Notes under the pieces: generated by a model | The model's input: the letters and a program-made list of their open reading frames with translations, nothing else | Database searches by the model: none | Told to the model about the DNA's origin: nothing | Position numbers and translations under genes: made by a program | In this document: one piece after another, positions 1 through 12,878 of the stretch | Position numbering within the stretch: the first letter of the stretch is position 1 | Layout: each line of letters starts with the position of its first letter | Source: Dolomedes plantarius | Lineage: Eukaryota > Arthropoda > Arachnida > Araneae > Dolomedidae | Length of the DNA: 64,000 nucleotides | Assembly (NCBI GenBank): GCA_907164885.2 | Contig: OU015492.1 | Coordinates: 206,231,493-206,295,492, forward strand | Direction of reading: 5' to 3'

Positions 1-67
<67 letters not shown>
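1..67. repeat. (TA)n microsatellite at window start
   Basis: Almost pure TA dinucleotide tract that begins before the window, so its full length is unknown. Similar tracts elsewhere in this window sit inside or beside TEs. Confidence 0.95.
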
Positions 68-73
<6 letters not shown>

Positions 74-779
74 TAATGACGTAATGCAATTCCTGATTTT
101 AAAAAAAGAAAGAATTTTCAGAAATGGAGAAAAAAAATCTAAAGAGTGGTATGTCGTTTAATAAAATTTCATTTAAATTATTAAATTTGTTTAATGACTT
201 TTTACCTTCACCAGCAAAATCTATTAAATCATGTTTCCCTAAAACAAATTCAAAATATATGTGTTAAAACTTAAATATATTAAACGGTGCGTAATATTAT
301 TCTGTAAAATATTCCACACTGTACAAAATTATGACGCTTTATCAAAATTTTTACGGCTATTATCATCATAAACAACTATTATTATAAGTTTGTCTAGTTT
401 ATTTCTTGTGAAAGAATTTTTATATGGTTGTATATTTTTCTAAAGCCCCAAAAGTATCTTATCAAAAAGATTCAAATACAAAAAAGGGTTAAAAAACCTT
501 TATTTTGCTAACAATATTATCTTTGAACAACTCTAACTATAAAAACATAAAGGATATAAGTGTGCCTAAATACTTACTTATATTATTAATATTTGGAAAC
601 TTACAAATTCTTCAAAAACTCATGTCTGTTTATTTGTGGGATATTTTGCGTGTACGTAACCCTATTTTTGGCTTTCTTTTTCACACTTAATTTGGTTTTA
701 AATATTGCGCGTTGCACGTTCATACAGTTTATAACTCATGTGCTTAAGCATAATTCTACCATTAATTTTTCATTATATT

Positions 780-824
<45 letters not shown>

Positions 825-1240
825 AAGTTTTATATTAATATTTGAACTTATTTGAAATTTGAATTTCATATTTCATAACATTTTTATTTTTCGTCAAATT
901 TTGGATCATGGGCTTCAACCTTCATCCTTCATTTAAAATCTGCATTTGTATTAAACCATTCCCGACAATTATACTTTTATATTTAGTTACCAAAGATAAA
1001 AATTTTAATGAAGTAATTTCTAATACTGTTTTACACGAGAATGTTCAATTAATCCTGAGAAATGTTGTTGTTTCTGTAAATGCTGTAATTAAAGGACAAA
1101 ATGAATATGTAATTTCCAGTTTCTAAAGCAATATATTAATGATATAGTTATTGAAATAGGTAAATATTTGTCCAGCTGCTTGCTCCTTAGATATACGACA
1201 AAATTAGTATTATGACATACTTCTAACGCAAACCAATATA
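68..1240. other. Unassigned A+T-rich DNA
   Basis: I see no gene or recognisable element here apart from the (CT)n tract at 782-818. The short open frames at 505-690, 593-838 and 908-1126 are of low complexity and match no family I know. Confidence 0.5.
782..818. repeat. (CT)n microsatellite
   Basis: About 18 uninterrupted CT dinucleotides. It forces a Ser-Leu run in an overlapping open frame, which is therefore not a gene. Confidence 0.95.
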
Positions 1241-1413
1241 CAGTGAAACTTCTCTAGCCTGCGACCCTGCAAAACGGCAACTTTATTTAGGAACCATTAC
1301 TGGCCGACAATCTAGGAGGGCTATTTTGAGGGGTGGCCGATCCCTTTTCGACGGCCACCCCTCAAAACGGTCACCTTTTTACGGAACTATCACTGGCCGC
1401 CATACAGAACCAT
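1241..1413. mobile_element. MITE-like fragment with strong GC-rich hairpin
   Basis: The segment follows a TA and starts CAGTGAAACTTCTCTAGCC, which resembles Tigger/pogo-type termini. It contains a perfect 16-bp inverted repeat: TTTTGAGGGGTGGCCG at 1324-1339 and its complement at 1352-1367, with a 12-nt loop. The phrase ACTGGCCG(A/C)C occurs twice, near 1299 and 1391, suggesting inward-facing duplicated ends. A matching right terminus was not found, so family and end point are uncertain. Confidence 0.5.
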
Positions 1414-1699
1414 CTTTATATTATCTAAGTATGGCTTCATTTACCACGTCAATTTTGAATAGGTTTTTTAACTTCAGATAAATCAACAGTTTGGCTGTAT
1501 GATAAGTCATCAAAGTATTTTGTTTTTTCAGAAAAGTAAAGCCTTTATTTCCTTTATTTTCTAGCAAGTCTGCTTTTTCATCTCCCTCCCCATCACAGAG
1601 ATCAGTATGCCTATACATGTTAAGACGGCATTCCTCTTCGCGTTGTGTGCTTACAATGATTTTTTACACAGCTCTTTTGGTTTTACCTTTATGAATCAA

Positions 1700-2501
1700 C
1701 TAGCTGAATACCCGCACTTCGCTACGGAGTACATTCAAATTAAATACAACGGTCAATGTATGCAATTAATGCCAAAAAAAATATAGTTATAATAAATACA
1801 ACTGTCAATGTATGTAATTAATTTAAAAAAAAATACATTTATACAAAAAACCGTAACGGATATTTTTATAGACAAAATAATGTAGAAGGAAATATTGAAA
1901 TTAAATTTAATAGAACATACTAAAGAATACAGTACAGTTAATATAGTATAGTTTAAGGAACATTTCTTTTTCTGTATTTTAATATTTTTTTGGATAATGT
2001 CCAATCGTCTGCCGCATTAGAAAGAAAAACAAATTTTTTTTGTCAATTTATTTCGCTGTTATGCACGTGACGCAAAATTAGTTTAAAGTATCAGAAAAAG
2101 AAAAGAAACCCCGTGATCAGCATTTAATAAATTAAATTCTAAAAATGAATCTTTAAAAATTCACCAAAAATCAGAAAATAGAGGTAAAGATACAAAAAGC
2201 GTTTAATATTTAAGGAATTTTTATGATCTTTTATCGTGATATAAATTTTATAAACCACAGATTATTATTTTAATTGCAAATTTAAAAAAGTTACAAAAAC
2301 AGCTTAAAAATTTAATCTTAAAAAATCTAAGAAGAATTTTTCAAAAATCTTTCTTAGTGCACCCCTACACTATAAGAAGAATCGCCATGCAAAATTTCAG
2401 CCCTTTAGGTCCAGCGGTTTGGTCTGTGCGTTATCTGTCAGTCAGTCAGTCAGTCAGTCAATCAATCAGTCAGTCAGTTACTGTTTTATAGTATATATAG
2501 A
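1700..2501 (-). mobile_element. Non-autonomous Helitron-like element, copy A
   Basis: Read on the minus strand it starts TC followed by a TATA-rich stretch, passes through a TGAC-repeat region, and ends in a short GC hairpin followed by CAGCTAG. Terminal TC and CTAG without inverted repeats or target duplication are Helitron hallmarks. There is no Rep/helicase reading frame, so it is non-autonomous. Its 5' end abuts the 3' end of copy B with no intervening base. Boundaries follow those proved by the interrupted copy at 5468-6150. Confidence 0.8.
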
Positions 2502-3172
2502 CTAGCTGAATACCGGTCCTTCGCTACGGAGTACATCTTTAGGATAATTGCAATGAAAAGCGTAACGGATATTTGTCTAAACAAAATAATGTATAAGGAA
2601 ATATTCAAATCTATAGGTTTAATTTAACATCCATAAAACCTACTAATTTGAATTAAATTCTTAAAAAACTTCCATCTCAATTAGTCTAGTCGTTAAATTT
2701 TATCTTTTACTGTATTTTAATATTTTTTGTCAATTTATTTCGTTGTTATGCACGTGACGCAAAATTAATTTAAAGTATCACAGAAAGAAAATAAATCATG
2801 TGATCAGCATTTTATAAATTAAATTCTGAAAATTAGTCTTTAAAAAATTCCCCAAAGAAAAGAAAAAGGAGGTAAAGATACAAAAAGCATTTAATTTTTA
2901 AGGAATTTTTATGATCTTTATTCGTGATATAAATTTTATCACCCTCAGATTAATGTTTTAAATGCAAACTTTAAAAAAGTTACAAGATCAGCTTAAAACT
3001 TTAATTTTAAAAATTCTAAGAAGAATTTTTCAAAAATCTTTTTTAGTGCACCCCTACACTATGAGAAGAACCGCCATGCAAAATTTCAGCCTTTTATGTC
3101 CAACGGTTTGGTCTTTGCGTTATCTGTCAGCCAGTCAGTCAATCAGTCAGTTACGGAACTGTTTTATATAGA
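2502..3172 (-). mobile_element. Non-autonomous Helitron-like element, copy B
   Basis: Same family and orientation as the element at 1700-2501, in direct head-to-tail contact with it. The CTAG end is at 2502-2505 and the TC end at 3171-3172. It shares the conserved blocks of the family, including the GCATGCAAAATTTCAGCC segment near the 5' end. The open frame at 2962-3171 is an accidental translation of this repeat. Confidence 0.8.
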
Positions 3173-3661
3173 GAAAACTTGCTTTCCATAACAGGGATAT
3201 CTTGTCACTTGTGGTTGGAAATTCCTTCTTTTCGTTGAGTCTCATAATGAAGTCAAGAACTACAACGAAACACTGCTAAACACCGATTTCAAAAAATCTT
3301 TATTTTTCATTTGTAGATATAAGTGAACAGCGTCCAAGCAATGAATAAAGTAACAAGCTACACGGATTCTCTTGCAGGTGAAAAAAGGCAGCAAAAAAAA
3401 ACCCAAAATTCGTCTGCGGCCAGCCATTAAAAGGTTAAGGCCACCAAAAAATGTGTTACAGGAAAACAAGAGAAAACAAATCCGCCGTATTGGAGGGGCC
3501 AACACATCACACCCATAGTGATTAAAATATAGGGATCGGGAGCGCTGATCTCACAAAAATATTAACAAGTGCCCAAAAATTTCACCCACAAATGTGTTCT
3601 GCTAAGAAAAATTTATGACTGGAATGTCACCGATGGGACTACAAGAAGGCATATAAAAGTT
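3173..3661. other. Unassigned DNA
   Basis: No supported feature. A minus-strand open frame at 3260-3505 has no recognisable domain, and its plus-strand complement is rich in Lys and Gln codons with stops. It could be an old TE fragment. Confidence 0.4.
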
Positions 3662-4363
3662 AGAATAATTAGATGATTTTCCTCGTGAGTTCTAAATTAG
3701 TACAAATAATTAAGGAAGTTTAGATATTTTAAGAATTATTAGACGATTTACCTCACGAGTTCTAAATTAGTACCAAGAATTAAGGAAGCTTAGATAGTTT
3801 AGGAATAATTAGACGATTGACCTCGCAAGTTCTAAATTAGTACCAAGAATTAAGGAAGCTTAGATATTTTAAGAATAATTAGATGATTTACCTCGTGAGT
3901 TCTAAATTAGTACAAATAATTAAGGAAGCTTAGATATTTTAAGAATAATTAGACAATTTACCTCGTGAGTTCTAAATTAGTACCAAGAATTAAGGAAGCT
4001 TAGATATTTTAAGAATAATTAGACGATTTATCTCACATGCTCTAAATTAATACCAAGAATTAAGGAAGATTAGATATTTTAAGAATAATTAGACGATTTA
4101 CCTCTCAAGTTCTAAATTAGTACCAAGAATTAAGGAAGCTTAGATATTTTAAGAATAATTAGATGATTTACCTCGTGAGTTCTAAATTAGTACCAAGAAT
4201 TAAGGAAGCTTAGATATTTTAGGAATAATTAGACGATTGACCTCGCAAGTTCAAATTAGTACCAAGAATTAAGGAAGCTTAGATATTTAAAGAATAATTA
4301 GATGATTTACCTCGTGAGTTCTAAATTAGTACCAAGAATTAAGGAAACTTAGATATTTTAAAT
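3662..4363. repeat. 70-bp minisatellite, about 10 units
   Basis: Units begin AAGAATAATTAGACGATTTA and recur every 70 bp (for example at 3871, 3941, 4011, 4081 and 4151). They vary at a few positions, such as GTGAG versus CAAG after CCTC. The array ends near 4363. No coding potential and no link to a TE end was seen. Confidence 0.93.
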
Positions 4364-5333
4364 CAAAATCCTTTGTCTGAAACACGTGATCAAGGAGAAC
4401 TAGAGCAAAGAAATTGAAATAATTGAAATTTACGCATGAGATGCACGTGTACCGAACACCGACTTACGGACTGGCCTACCATTGATAGGTACGCGTTTAA
4501 AAGAAAATTAACTAAAAGTACCTCTAGGTAAAATTACTCGAAAGATAATTAATACATTTTATAACATAACGCAACTCCCCTGAGATGTCTGCCAGCGGTA
4601 GAGCAGACTATCTCCGGGATTTTCCCGGTCACCACGCCGCAAAAAAAGACAAAGACTCCTTCCTGTTCGGAGAAAATCAAGCTCCCTGTGTGGGATGGAA
4701 ACGAGGGATCATATCTGCATTTAGAAAAAAAATTTAGAGAACTAGGGCAAATCGTCACTACACACAAACACATAAACTCAAGGGCCTAAGGGTAAAATTT
4801 CAGGGATCAATAAAAGTCAAACTTTTTTTTTTTCCTTTTTTCATTAAACAAAAGAGTAGCTTGAGTTACCTATGCTGGAAAAATTATTTCGCGTAAAAAT
4901 TAAACATCCCTTTTTCTTCTCTAAAAACAAACTTGTACAACTGGACATTTCATTGAAGTTGACTGAAACATATTTCCAACAATGAAATTATACTCCATTA
5001 AATTAATTAAAAAAATGAACACAGGAAATATTTTTCCTCTAACATGTATATCACTGAGTTCCATTTTCCTCAGTTGAAAATGTGCTCGTCATTTCAGAAG
5101 GGTAGAACATTTTCGCTGACCACTGTGGTATTGAATGCTTCAGAAAAATATTTTTCAGTTTACATAAAGAGAAAATGGAAAAAAAAGTCAAAAAATTATT
5201 ATTTGAATAGTAAAATAGTAATTAATATTTTTTAGTTGAAATAATTTAAGATATATCGCTTTAAAAATACTATATTTGCTGTCGATTGTAAGAACATACA
5301 AGCGTTCTAAGGCTGTGAAATTCTGCTTTAAAG
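4364..5333. other. Unassigned DNA
   Basis: No supported gene. A 51-codon plus-strand frame starting at 4583 and the overlapping minus-strand frame 4549-4773 lie in a locally less A+T-rich patch, but neither has a motif I recognise. The rest is A+T-rich. Confidence 0.4.
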
Positions 5334-5467
5334 TACAAGGTGTTCGGGCTAAAGGTATCCAAAAGTTGTGACTTTTTTTAAGGAACTACCTATTAAAATT
5401 GAAAAATATTTATTTAAATAGAAGGAGCATCTCACCAAGTTTTAATATCAATCATAGATTTCGATCA

Positions 5468-6150
5468 TCTATATATATAAAACAGTTCCGTAACTGACTC
5501 ATTCATTCACTGACTGACTGACATACAACGCACAGACCAAACCGCTGGACCTAAAGGGCTGAAATTTTGCATGGCGATTCTTCTAATAGTGTAGGGGTGC
5601 ACTAAGAAAGATTTTTCAAAAATTCTTCTTGGATTTTTTTTAATTAAATTTTTAAGCTGTTTTTTAAACTTTTTTTACGTTTGCATTTAAAATAATGCAT
5701 TGAGGGTTATAAAATTTATATCACGAGAAAGATCATAAAAATTCCTTCAAAATGAATTTTTTTTCGAATTTTTACCTCCATTTCCTGATTATCGGTGAAT
5801 TTTTAAAGATTAATTTTTAGAATTTAATTCATTAAATGCTGATCACGTGATTTCTTTTTCTGGTACTTTCAATAAATTTATCGTTACGTGCGTAACAACT
5901 AAATAGACAAAAAAAATATTTTTTTCTCTTTCTAATGCAGCAGACGATTGGATATTATCAAAAAAAAATGCATATCCCTTACGATTTTTTATATATATAT
6001 ATATATAGATAGATATATATTTTACATCAATTGTATACATTGATCATCGCATTTATTATAAATATATATATTTATTTTTTGGCATAAATTACGTTGACCG
6101 TTGTATTTAATTTGAATGTACTCCGTAGCGAAGCGCGGGTTTTCAGCTAG
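5468..6150 (+). mobile_element. Non-autonomous Helitron-like element, copy C (boundaries proved)
   Basis: Starts TCTATATATATAAAACAG and ends CAGCTAG, between host A (5467) and T (6151). The intact opposite arm of the surrounding palindromic MITE shows the uninterrupted host sequence ATCATAGTATC. Insertion was therefore exactly between A and T, with no target duplication, as known for Helitrons. Near the 5' end CAGTTCCGTAACTG can form a small hairpin. A short GC hairpin precedes CTAG. No protein is encoded. Confidence 0.93.
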
Positions 6151-6309
6151 TAGTATCATATATTTTGATGTGTACACCTTTTGTAGCACGACTAACGTCT
6201 AAATTGTAATCCAGTCCTCTCCAAGTGTTCCGTAGCATATCAGGCGATATTAGACTTCTTTTCTTGAGGATTCATTAAATCCGCTGTGTATAAACAAAAC
6301 ATTTAAACT

Positions 6310-6471
6310 ATGGATGAGTTGAAGAAGCGTATCATTCAAGCAATTCGTGTAATAACTCCTGATATGCTACGAAACACTTGGAGAGAACTGGATTACTATT
6401 CAGACGTTTGTCGTGCTACAAAAGGTGCATACATCGAAATGTATGATACTATGATTAAAATCTATGATTGA
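6310..6471 (+). pseudogene. Mariner-like transposase, C-terminal 53 codons
   Basis: The frame reads LKKRIIQAIRVITPDMLRN and then RATKGAYIEMY, the conserved C-terminal tail of a widespread arthropod mariner/DDE_3-type transposase family. The catalytic core is absent. The same stretch occurs inverted at about 6155-6270 with several stops, as the other arm of the foldback MITE. The ATG at 6310 is probably an internal Met rather than a real start. Confidence 0.8.
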
Positions 6472-6587
6472 TATAAAAACTTGGTGAGATGTTCTTTCTA
6501 TTTAAATAATTTTTTTTTAATTCTAATGGACAGTTCCGTAAAAATAAGTCATAACTTTTTGGATACATTTAGCCCGGATACCCTGTA

Positions 6588-7820
6588 TTATGGACGCATT
6601 TGCTGCTACAGTAATCTGTAGCCATTCAGAAGATACTTAAAAATGGGTAAGTCACTATTTTTGAAATTAGCAGAATATTATTCTGCGAATAAAAATTTGT
6701 ACGCAAAAGCCAATCAGGTTAAAGTTCTTCCCGCATAAATTTCATTTTCAGTAAAAGGTAGCAGTCGTTTTTTTATTCTCTTATTCTGTATAATGCACAG
6801 AAGTATAAGATTATATAAAAATTATTATTAATATTATTTTATTATCTGTATAAGATTCTCAGATGCTCCTACTACAGCATTAATATTCCAGGAATCGTGT
6901 TTCAAATATTTCTGCACAAATGATTTATTATCTAAACGTGCAAGATCTGAATTTTGTAACATGCAACTGGTTGCACGCAAATTCATATTCAACATCGATT
7001 AAACATCACACAACGTAAATATTGTCTCGACGATATATTTCATTATGAGATAGTTACTAGATAAAAGAACGCTCACTGCCTTACCCATACATAATTAATA
7101 TTTGGGAAATTTACAATTCAGAAAGTTTATTTCAGCATTAAATGTTACGTTTTCAATCCGAATATCACCAGCATTCTTTTACAACTTTATGAATCCATGT
7201 TTTGGGACCCAGAAATGAAAACCTGCGTCTTGTACCTGTACTGATAACTTATAAGTATTAGCCACTAAAATCGTGAATGATGGTTTCTTAAATCCCCACT
7301 AGAATGCTACAAAGACAAAAAATTAGCATCGGCCCAATAGACGCAAATGTCAGTCTCTATAGACGAGTCGATTGTATATACACATCAGTCTCAAATCCCA
7401 TTAATGCCGTACAGCCTGAATAGTGTCTGCTAGTATCAGTTCAAAACTCGATTAATCAATTTTGCGCGCATTCAAAGAAGTTTAAAAAAACTGTCAATTG
7501 AGATTTTTGTGTTCTCCGTACGCTGTCTATAAGTACTTTAAAACCCTGGTTTAAAATAACAGGAATTAAAAATTAACTTTTTATAGAATTATTCGTGACT
7601 GCAATATTAGCAGTACACATAGGATTGGCGTAATGATTGGTCTGATACGTGAAAAATAATTGGATATAAAACCTGTTTCAAGAATACCAGTCAAATTCTT
7701 CTACGGACCCTAATAAAAATCCTTATGTGGCTAACGTAAAATTTTGACAAATTTTTCAAGATCAAATTTTACGAAATAAATTATACACTGAAAAACTTCA
7801 GATTTTCATAGCCTGAATTA
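6588..7820. other. Unassigned DNA
   Basis: Non-coding A+T-rich sequence with no repeat, gene or element end that I could recognise. Confidence 0.5.
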
Positions 7821-8704
<884 letters not shown>

Positions 8705-11098
8705 TATCTTATAAAAAGCAATTTTTGTCTGTATAAACCACTGTTTAGCAATTCTTTTCACCAAGAAAATTATGGATTTCTCTTTGAGTCGTATTACTGC
8801 CAATGGTCTTCACTTTCTACCTAAGACAAAAGATTTTTAGTTTTTATCCAGTATTGACTACTGGGAACTTTTTAGAGTGGTAATGATTAGTTTTCCAATA
8901 AAACGTTGTTTGTCATATAATACAATTATAAACGTTGCCGCTACGGGGAAAAATACAGAAACACTTGTTCAAACGTAAAAATACCTGAAGGGCATACTTA
9001 AACAAAGTCGTCAATGCATTGTTTACAACATTTATACGTTGTTCTCTTTCCCATTAAACGCCCTTTTAAAAGTATTTCATTATACAAGATAAATAAAGAC
9101 AACATGAAATATTCCTGTTTTACTTTAGTTTAAAAACAACTTCTACGAAAGCATTTTACTAATGTTAAAAGAGGAAGACTGAATATATCGCAGATACAAT
9201 TATCTCTTAATGCCATGTAAAGGTAATACTTTACATAGCATAAATGCTATGTAAAGTTATTACTACATAAAATTCAACATAAAAGCTTAACTAACATAAA
9301 CAATTTATTAAATACTCGAATTTATCACAAATTAAATTATACATTGGGAATTTCGGAATATTTTGGAGTGAATAGAAAATTGGAACAAAAAGATATACCT
9401 CAAAACAAAAATTTTTCCCCGTCCGTAAAAAATCTTACCCCATCTTGATTAGGTATCTCAAAAATCTTTAAAAATGGCATTTAGACTATATTTTAAAGAC
9501 GTGTAGGATAGCGTTTCTGGTTTCATACTTTTTTAAACTTCAATGGGGTGTAGCGCTGTGGTTTTGCCCCAGTTACGCAATTACTAGGGTAAAATTGGGC
9601 TGCTGTTTCACCATAACCGTCACCTACTGAATTAGGGTATGTATGCATCTTTGTCTTTTCATTAGGATTGTATGTGTACCTGCATGTATGGTTCTTTGAG
9701 CCCTTACTGTAAGTTGTCCGAGCCCTTTCATTTTCTTTTGACTAACTGTTTCATTTGGGAACTCGGGGCCTTGGGATGTTTTTTGGGTATACCTGCATCC
9801 TATTCAAAAAGTTCCCCTTGAGGTAACTGATTTGGTTAGGCTCCCTGATGACGAGACCAGTCGGTTACCTCGTACTTCTGGTTTAGTTCTACCACTATTA
9901 CAGAATCTTGCCTCTGGTGCATGGAGCCCTGGGCGCTTGATTTCTGTATTGTTTTTTGTCTACATTCTTCTTATAATTAGCTAGCTCTGTTAAATGTAGT
10001 TATTTTTCCCATCTTGATTAGCTAACATTTCTGTCTTTTGGTTTATGTACAACTTCTATCACAACTTCGTCGACCCCCCCCCACCCAAAAAAAAGCCGAT
10101 TGTCTAGAATTCCTTCATAGAAGGTCATCTCATTTCATCAGCAACCTTTAGCGAAAATCCCTTTTTGAATGAACTAGCATTCTTCTGTTTCGCATGCGGA
10201 AGAAAGCGTCATGAAGTAACTGTGAAAGATTTTGCAAGAATTGCAACCGGATCGAAAGCTTCAACAAAACCAGTTTAGTAAAAAAATTTCAAGTTAAGGC
10301 CTCACATTTTGTACTAAATTGAGGAAATTAAAATAATCAGATGTAGGTATATATTTCTTGCTTTGAAGTCACTCGTTTCATGAAAAATGGTGAATAAAGT
10401 AGCATTAGACGTCACGGATTCATTTTTTTTGGAACGAAGTTCTTTTACGCTGCTTACAGTAGAGTGAACTGGCAGAAATCGTCACGTAAGGAAAAAGCGT
10501 TATGTCCCCCCCCTCCAGGCGACTTTTCCCTCTCTTTCTCTTTTTTAGTGGATTTTGCATTATCGGGATGGCGTGGTGCTATCGGCTTACTCTGGAGTGT
10601 GACAGTTCCCGAGTTCGGGCCTCGGCGGTGCTGTCTGCCTGGTATTCTTGTTATTTTGTTTGTTATTGTTTTAATTCATACGGGATTTATATTGTGTCAT
10701 TATTGCTATTTATAATGGAAAGTCGAGAAACAGAAACTGCAGTTGTATGTGTGTGTGTTCGTTCGTGCCAGTATCGAGTTTCGAGCAGCAAGCATTGTGC
10801 GCGGTCAGCTGTATAACCTCAATTCTAAACACATGTAAATATTATTTAAACTTATTTTTTGTTTGTTATTGTTTTCATTCACACGGGATTTATATTGTCA
10901 TTATTTTATTTTTGTTGGTGATTAAATAAAATTAATCTGATTAAAAATTATGCTAACTAACATCTAAATCAAAATAATTAATTTATATATTGAACTTTAT
11001 AATTTTAATAAAAAAAATTAGATTTTTTTTATTTGCTTGGTATTGTCCAAACAACCTTAATAACAATAAAAAATTATATTATTTTTAATTAATTTTTT
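8705..11098. other. Unassigned DNA, slightly G+C-richer at 10.46-10.82 kb
   Basis: No supported gene. Open frames at 10464-10715 and 10502-10816 overlap in different frames and lack known motifs. The phrase TTTGTTATTGTTTT followed by CA(T/C)ACGGGATTTATATTGT occurs twice (near 10660 and 10860), a local duplication. The segment lies just upstream of the OTU-like relic and could be the 5' part of the same dead element, but nothing in the sequence proves that. Confidence 0.4.
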
Positions 11099-11505
11099 AG
11101 AAAAAAAATGCTGAACGTGCTAAAAGATATAGAGATAAATTGAAATTAAAAAAGCAATGTGCTGAACTTGACTCAGTTCTATCATCGAAATAAGATTCAT
11201 TACCGACGGTATTAATCAAAAATAATAAAGGAACTAATCATGGCCATTGCCATGATACAAACTGTGAAGAATTAATCTATAGTCAGTTTCAAATTCAACA
11301 ACCAATAAATATTGATGCTCAGCAAGTAATAAGTCCAGGTTTTCCATCATTTGAAGCCCCATACAAGGAACATGATGAATGTTCAACGCCAAACGTCCTA
11401 TTACATCATGAAATAGACATTGTTGGCGACGGTAACTGCTTTTTTTCTCATTTAAATTATACCATTGAAATCTTAAAAGCCATAAAACAGTTATTGTATC
11501 TCTAA
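11099..11505 (+). pseudogene. OTU-type cysteine protease-like relic, likely TE-borne
   Basis: One reading frame runs from about 11107 to the TAA at 11503, broken by a single in-frame TAA near 11194. Its start, NAERAKRYRDKLKLKK, is a basic helix-like segment. The end contains IDIVGDGNCFFSHL, which matches the OTU catalytic motif (Asp-Gly-Asn-Cys with the nucleophile Cys). The frame stops about 20 residues later, so the distal catalytic His of an OTU fold is missing. TTTTTTAG directly before 11099 could be a splice acceptor. OTU domains are known cargo of some Helitron/Helentron and other TE proteins, so a TE origin is more likely than a host gene. Confidence 0.6.
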
Positions 11506-12390
11506 GTTAGAAAAAAACTTCTTTCAAAGGAACTTTTAAAATTCCATAGAATAGAAATCCGTTTTATAAAAGTTTTACATTCTTTGAATAATAGACTTCA
11601 TCTCTAAACTATAAATCCATCAACGCTTTAGTTAAGGAACCTTGACATTTAAGTTTCCGGAAAAATTATGGAGATGCCTGCATGCATTATAATATATAAT
11701 AAGGTGTTGGACAACAACACAAAAGAGTTATCTAATGTCGAGAATCAGAAATCAATGACCCCCAGCCTCTGTTTTTGAAATATTGAAAGGAAGCTACGGC
11801 TGAATTCGTGACAGAATCTTTTAACATCATACGTCATATCTCATTAAGATAATGATATAGGGCAATAAAAAGAATCTGGATTTTCAGCTTACCATCGACG
11901 TATCTTTCATCCAGATCATTTTGTTGACCCCCTCCCCCATACAACATCTGCATATTATCAGCAGTGTCTTTCTCAGTTATACTAAGATCAGCGACCTCTT
12001 TCAAGTGCAAGAACATCTAACGTAATTTCTTACAGGTGTCTGAGAGAGATCTACTTTAAGCGGATCATGGTCATATTCAACTCTGCATCAAAGTTTCAAA
12101 TTGGCACAGTGTATACTTGCCTAATCATGATAAAAATATTGCTTAAATGATACAAATTTGGACACACCCTAAGAGGTTTGTATCTGGTATTTTCCTCTAC
12201 ATCAAGGATTCACTGTCATAATTAAAAGAATGACTCTGTGTGATTTTCTTTTCCTTATAGAGATTGTAAGCCCTGTTTTTACTACTCATGCATTTTTTCT
12301 ATAAGATCTCATGGCTGTCATAATTCTTGAAAATAACTCGCAATGCCTCATTTTACTCTCGTTCGACCAAGATATAAGCAAAAAAAATTT
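11506..12390. other. Unassigned DNA
   Basis: No supported feature. The minus-strand frame 11834-12016 has no known motif. Confidence 0.5.
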
Positions 12391-12695
12391 TCAGGTAGTC
12401 TCATCTGACGAAACTACCGCTTGTTATTAACGTAGGATTACTTATCGTTGCTTACCTCTTTTGTATATATATATATATATGTATCTATATATATGTACGT
12501 ATGTACATATATATACATATATGTATTTTGATGCATTTTGGTACCTTTCTGTTTAACTGTTTACTGTTTGCCCAAGCGATACAGACTGGGTTTGGCGCGC
12601 TGCCAAAATTAAAAATTGCGACGACGGACAGTTTTAGCGTCATAAATTTTGCTTTCTGGTGGACCGTTATGGAGGACCGTAATCCTGCGTAAAAA
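12391..12695 (+). repeat. Dispersed MITE-like repeat, copy 1 (TAACGTAGGATTAC family)
   Basis: Starts TCAGGTAGTCTC, has TAACGTAGGATTAC near the left end and GTAATCCTGCGTA at the right, i.e. inverted motifs. The middle holds a TA-rich tract followed by a conserved block containing ACTGGGTTTGGCGCGCTGCC. Other copies lie at 37508-37693 and 38386-38693 (minus) and 41351-41961 (plus). GGTAGT and ACTACC near the left end can pair as a hairpin. No protein is encoded and the superfamily is unknown. Confidence 0.8.
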
Positions 12696-12878
12696 ATTAT
12701 ATATTATGAGAACTGACCTCGGTAATAGGAAAGGCCAAAATGATAAAGACTATTAAATTCGGAAGAGAGAAGTTCATAACAGTAGCTGAAATAAGCTGAG
12801 AAGTTGTGTCGAAGAAATTGATCCAGAGCCCTTTGGAGTCAGAAGATTCTTAGTGCGACCCATAGCGTCTGATAATTA

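Larger units (their letters stand above)
5336..6585. mobile_element. Palindromic (foldback) mariner-type MITE split by a Helitron
   Basis: TA-flanked ends, left CAAGGTGTTCGGGCTAAAGG and right complement CAGGGTATCCGGGCTAAATG, are typical of mariner-like elements. The inverted arms are long: 5336-5467 plus 6151-6270 on the left pair with about 6319-6585 on the right. Both arms carry the 3' part of a mariner-type transposase gene in opposite orientation. Removing the Helitron at 5468-6150 leaves about 567 bp. This is what results when a transposon 3' end is duplicated as an inverted repeat. Confidence 0.88.

Noticed and set aside
1324..1367. Rho-independent-type terminator
   Set aside because: The GC hairpin looks like one, but the setting is eukaryotic TE DNA and no gene ends there.
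2962..3171. 69-residue frame MQTLKKLQDQL...
   Set aside because: Lies wholly in a Helitron-like non-coding repeat; the equivalent stretch in other copies is not open.
4549..4773. Possible small gene at 4.55-4.77 kb, either strand
   Set aside because: No domain, no repeat of the frame, no splice context. Left as unassigned.
10464..10816. Overlapping 83- and 104-residue frames in a less A+T-rich patch
   Set aside because: Two frames over the same bases, low-complexity hydrophobic translation, no motif. Could be the 5' region of the OTU relic but unsupported.
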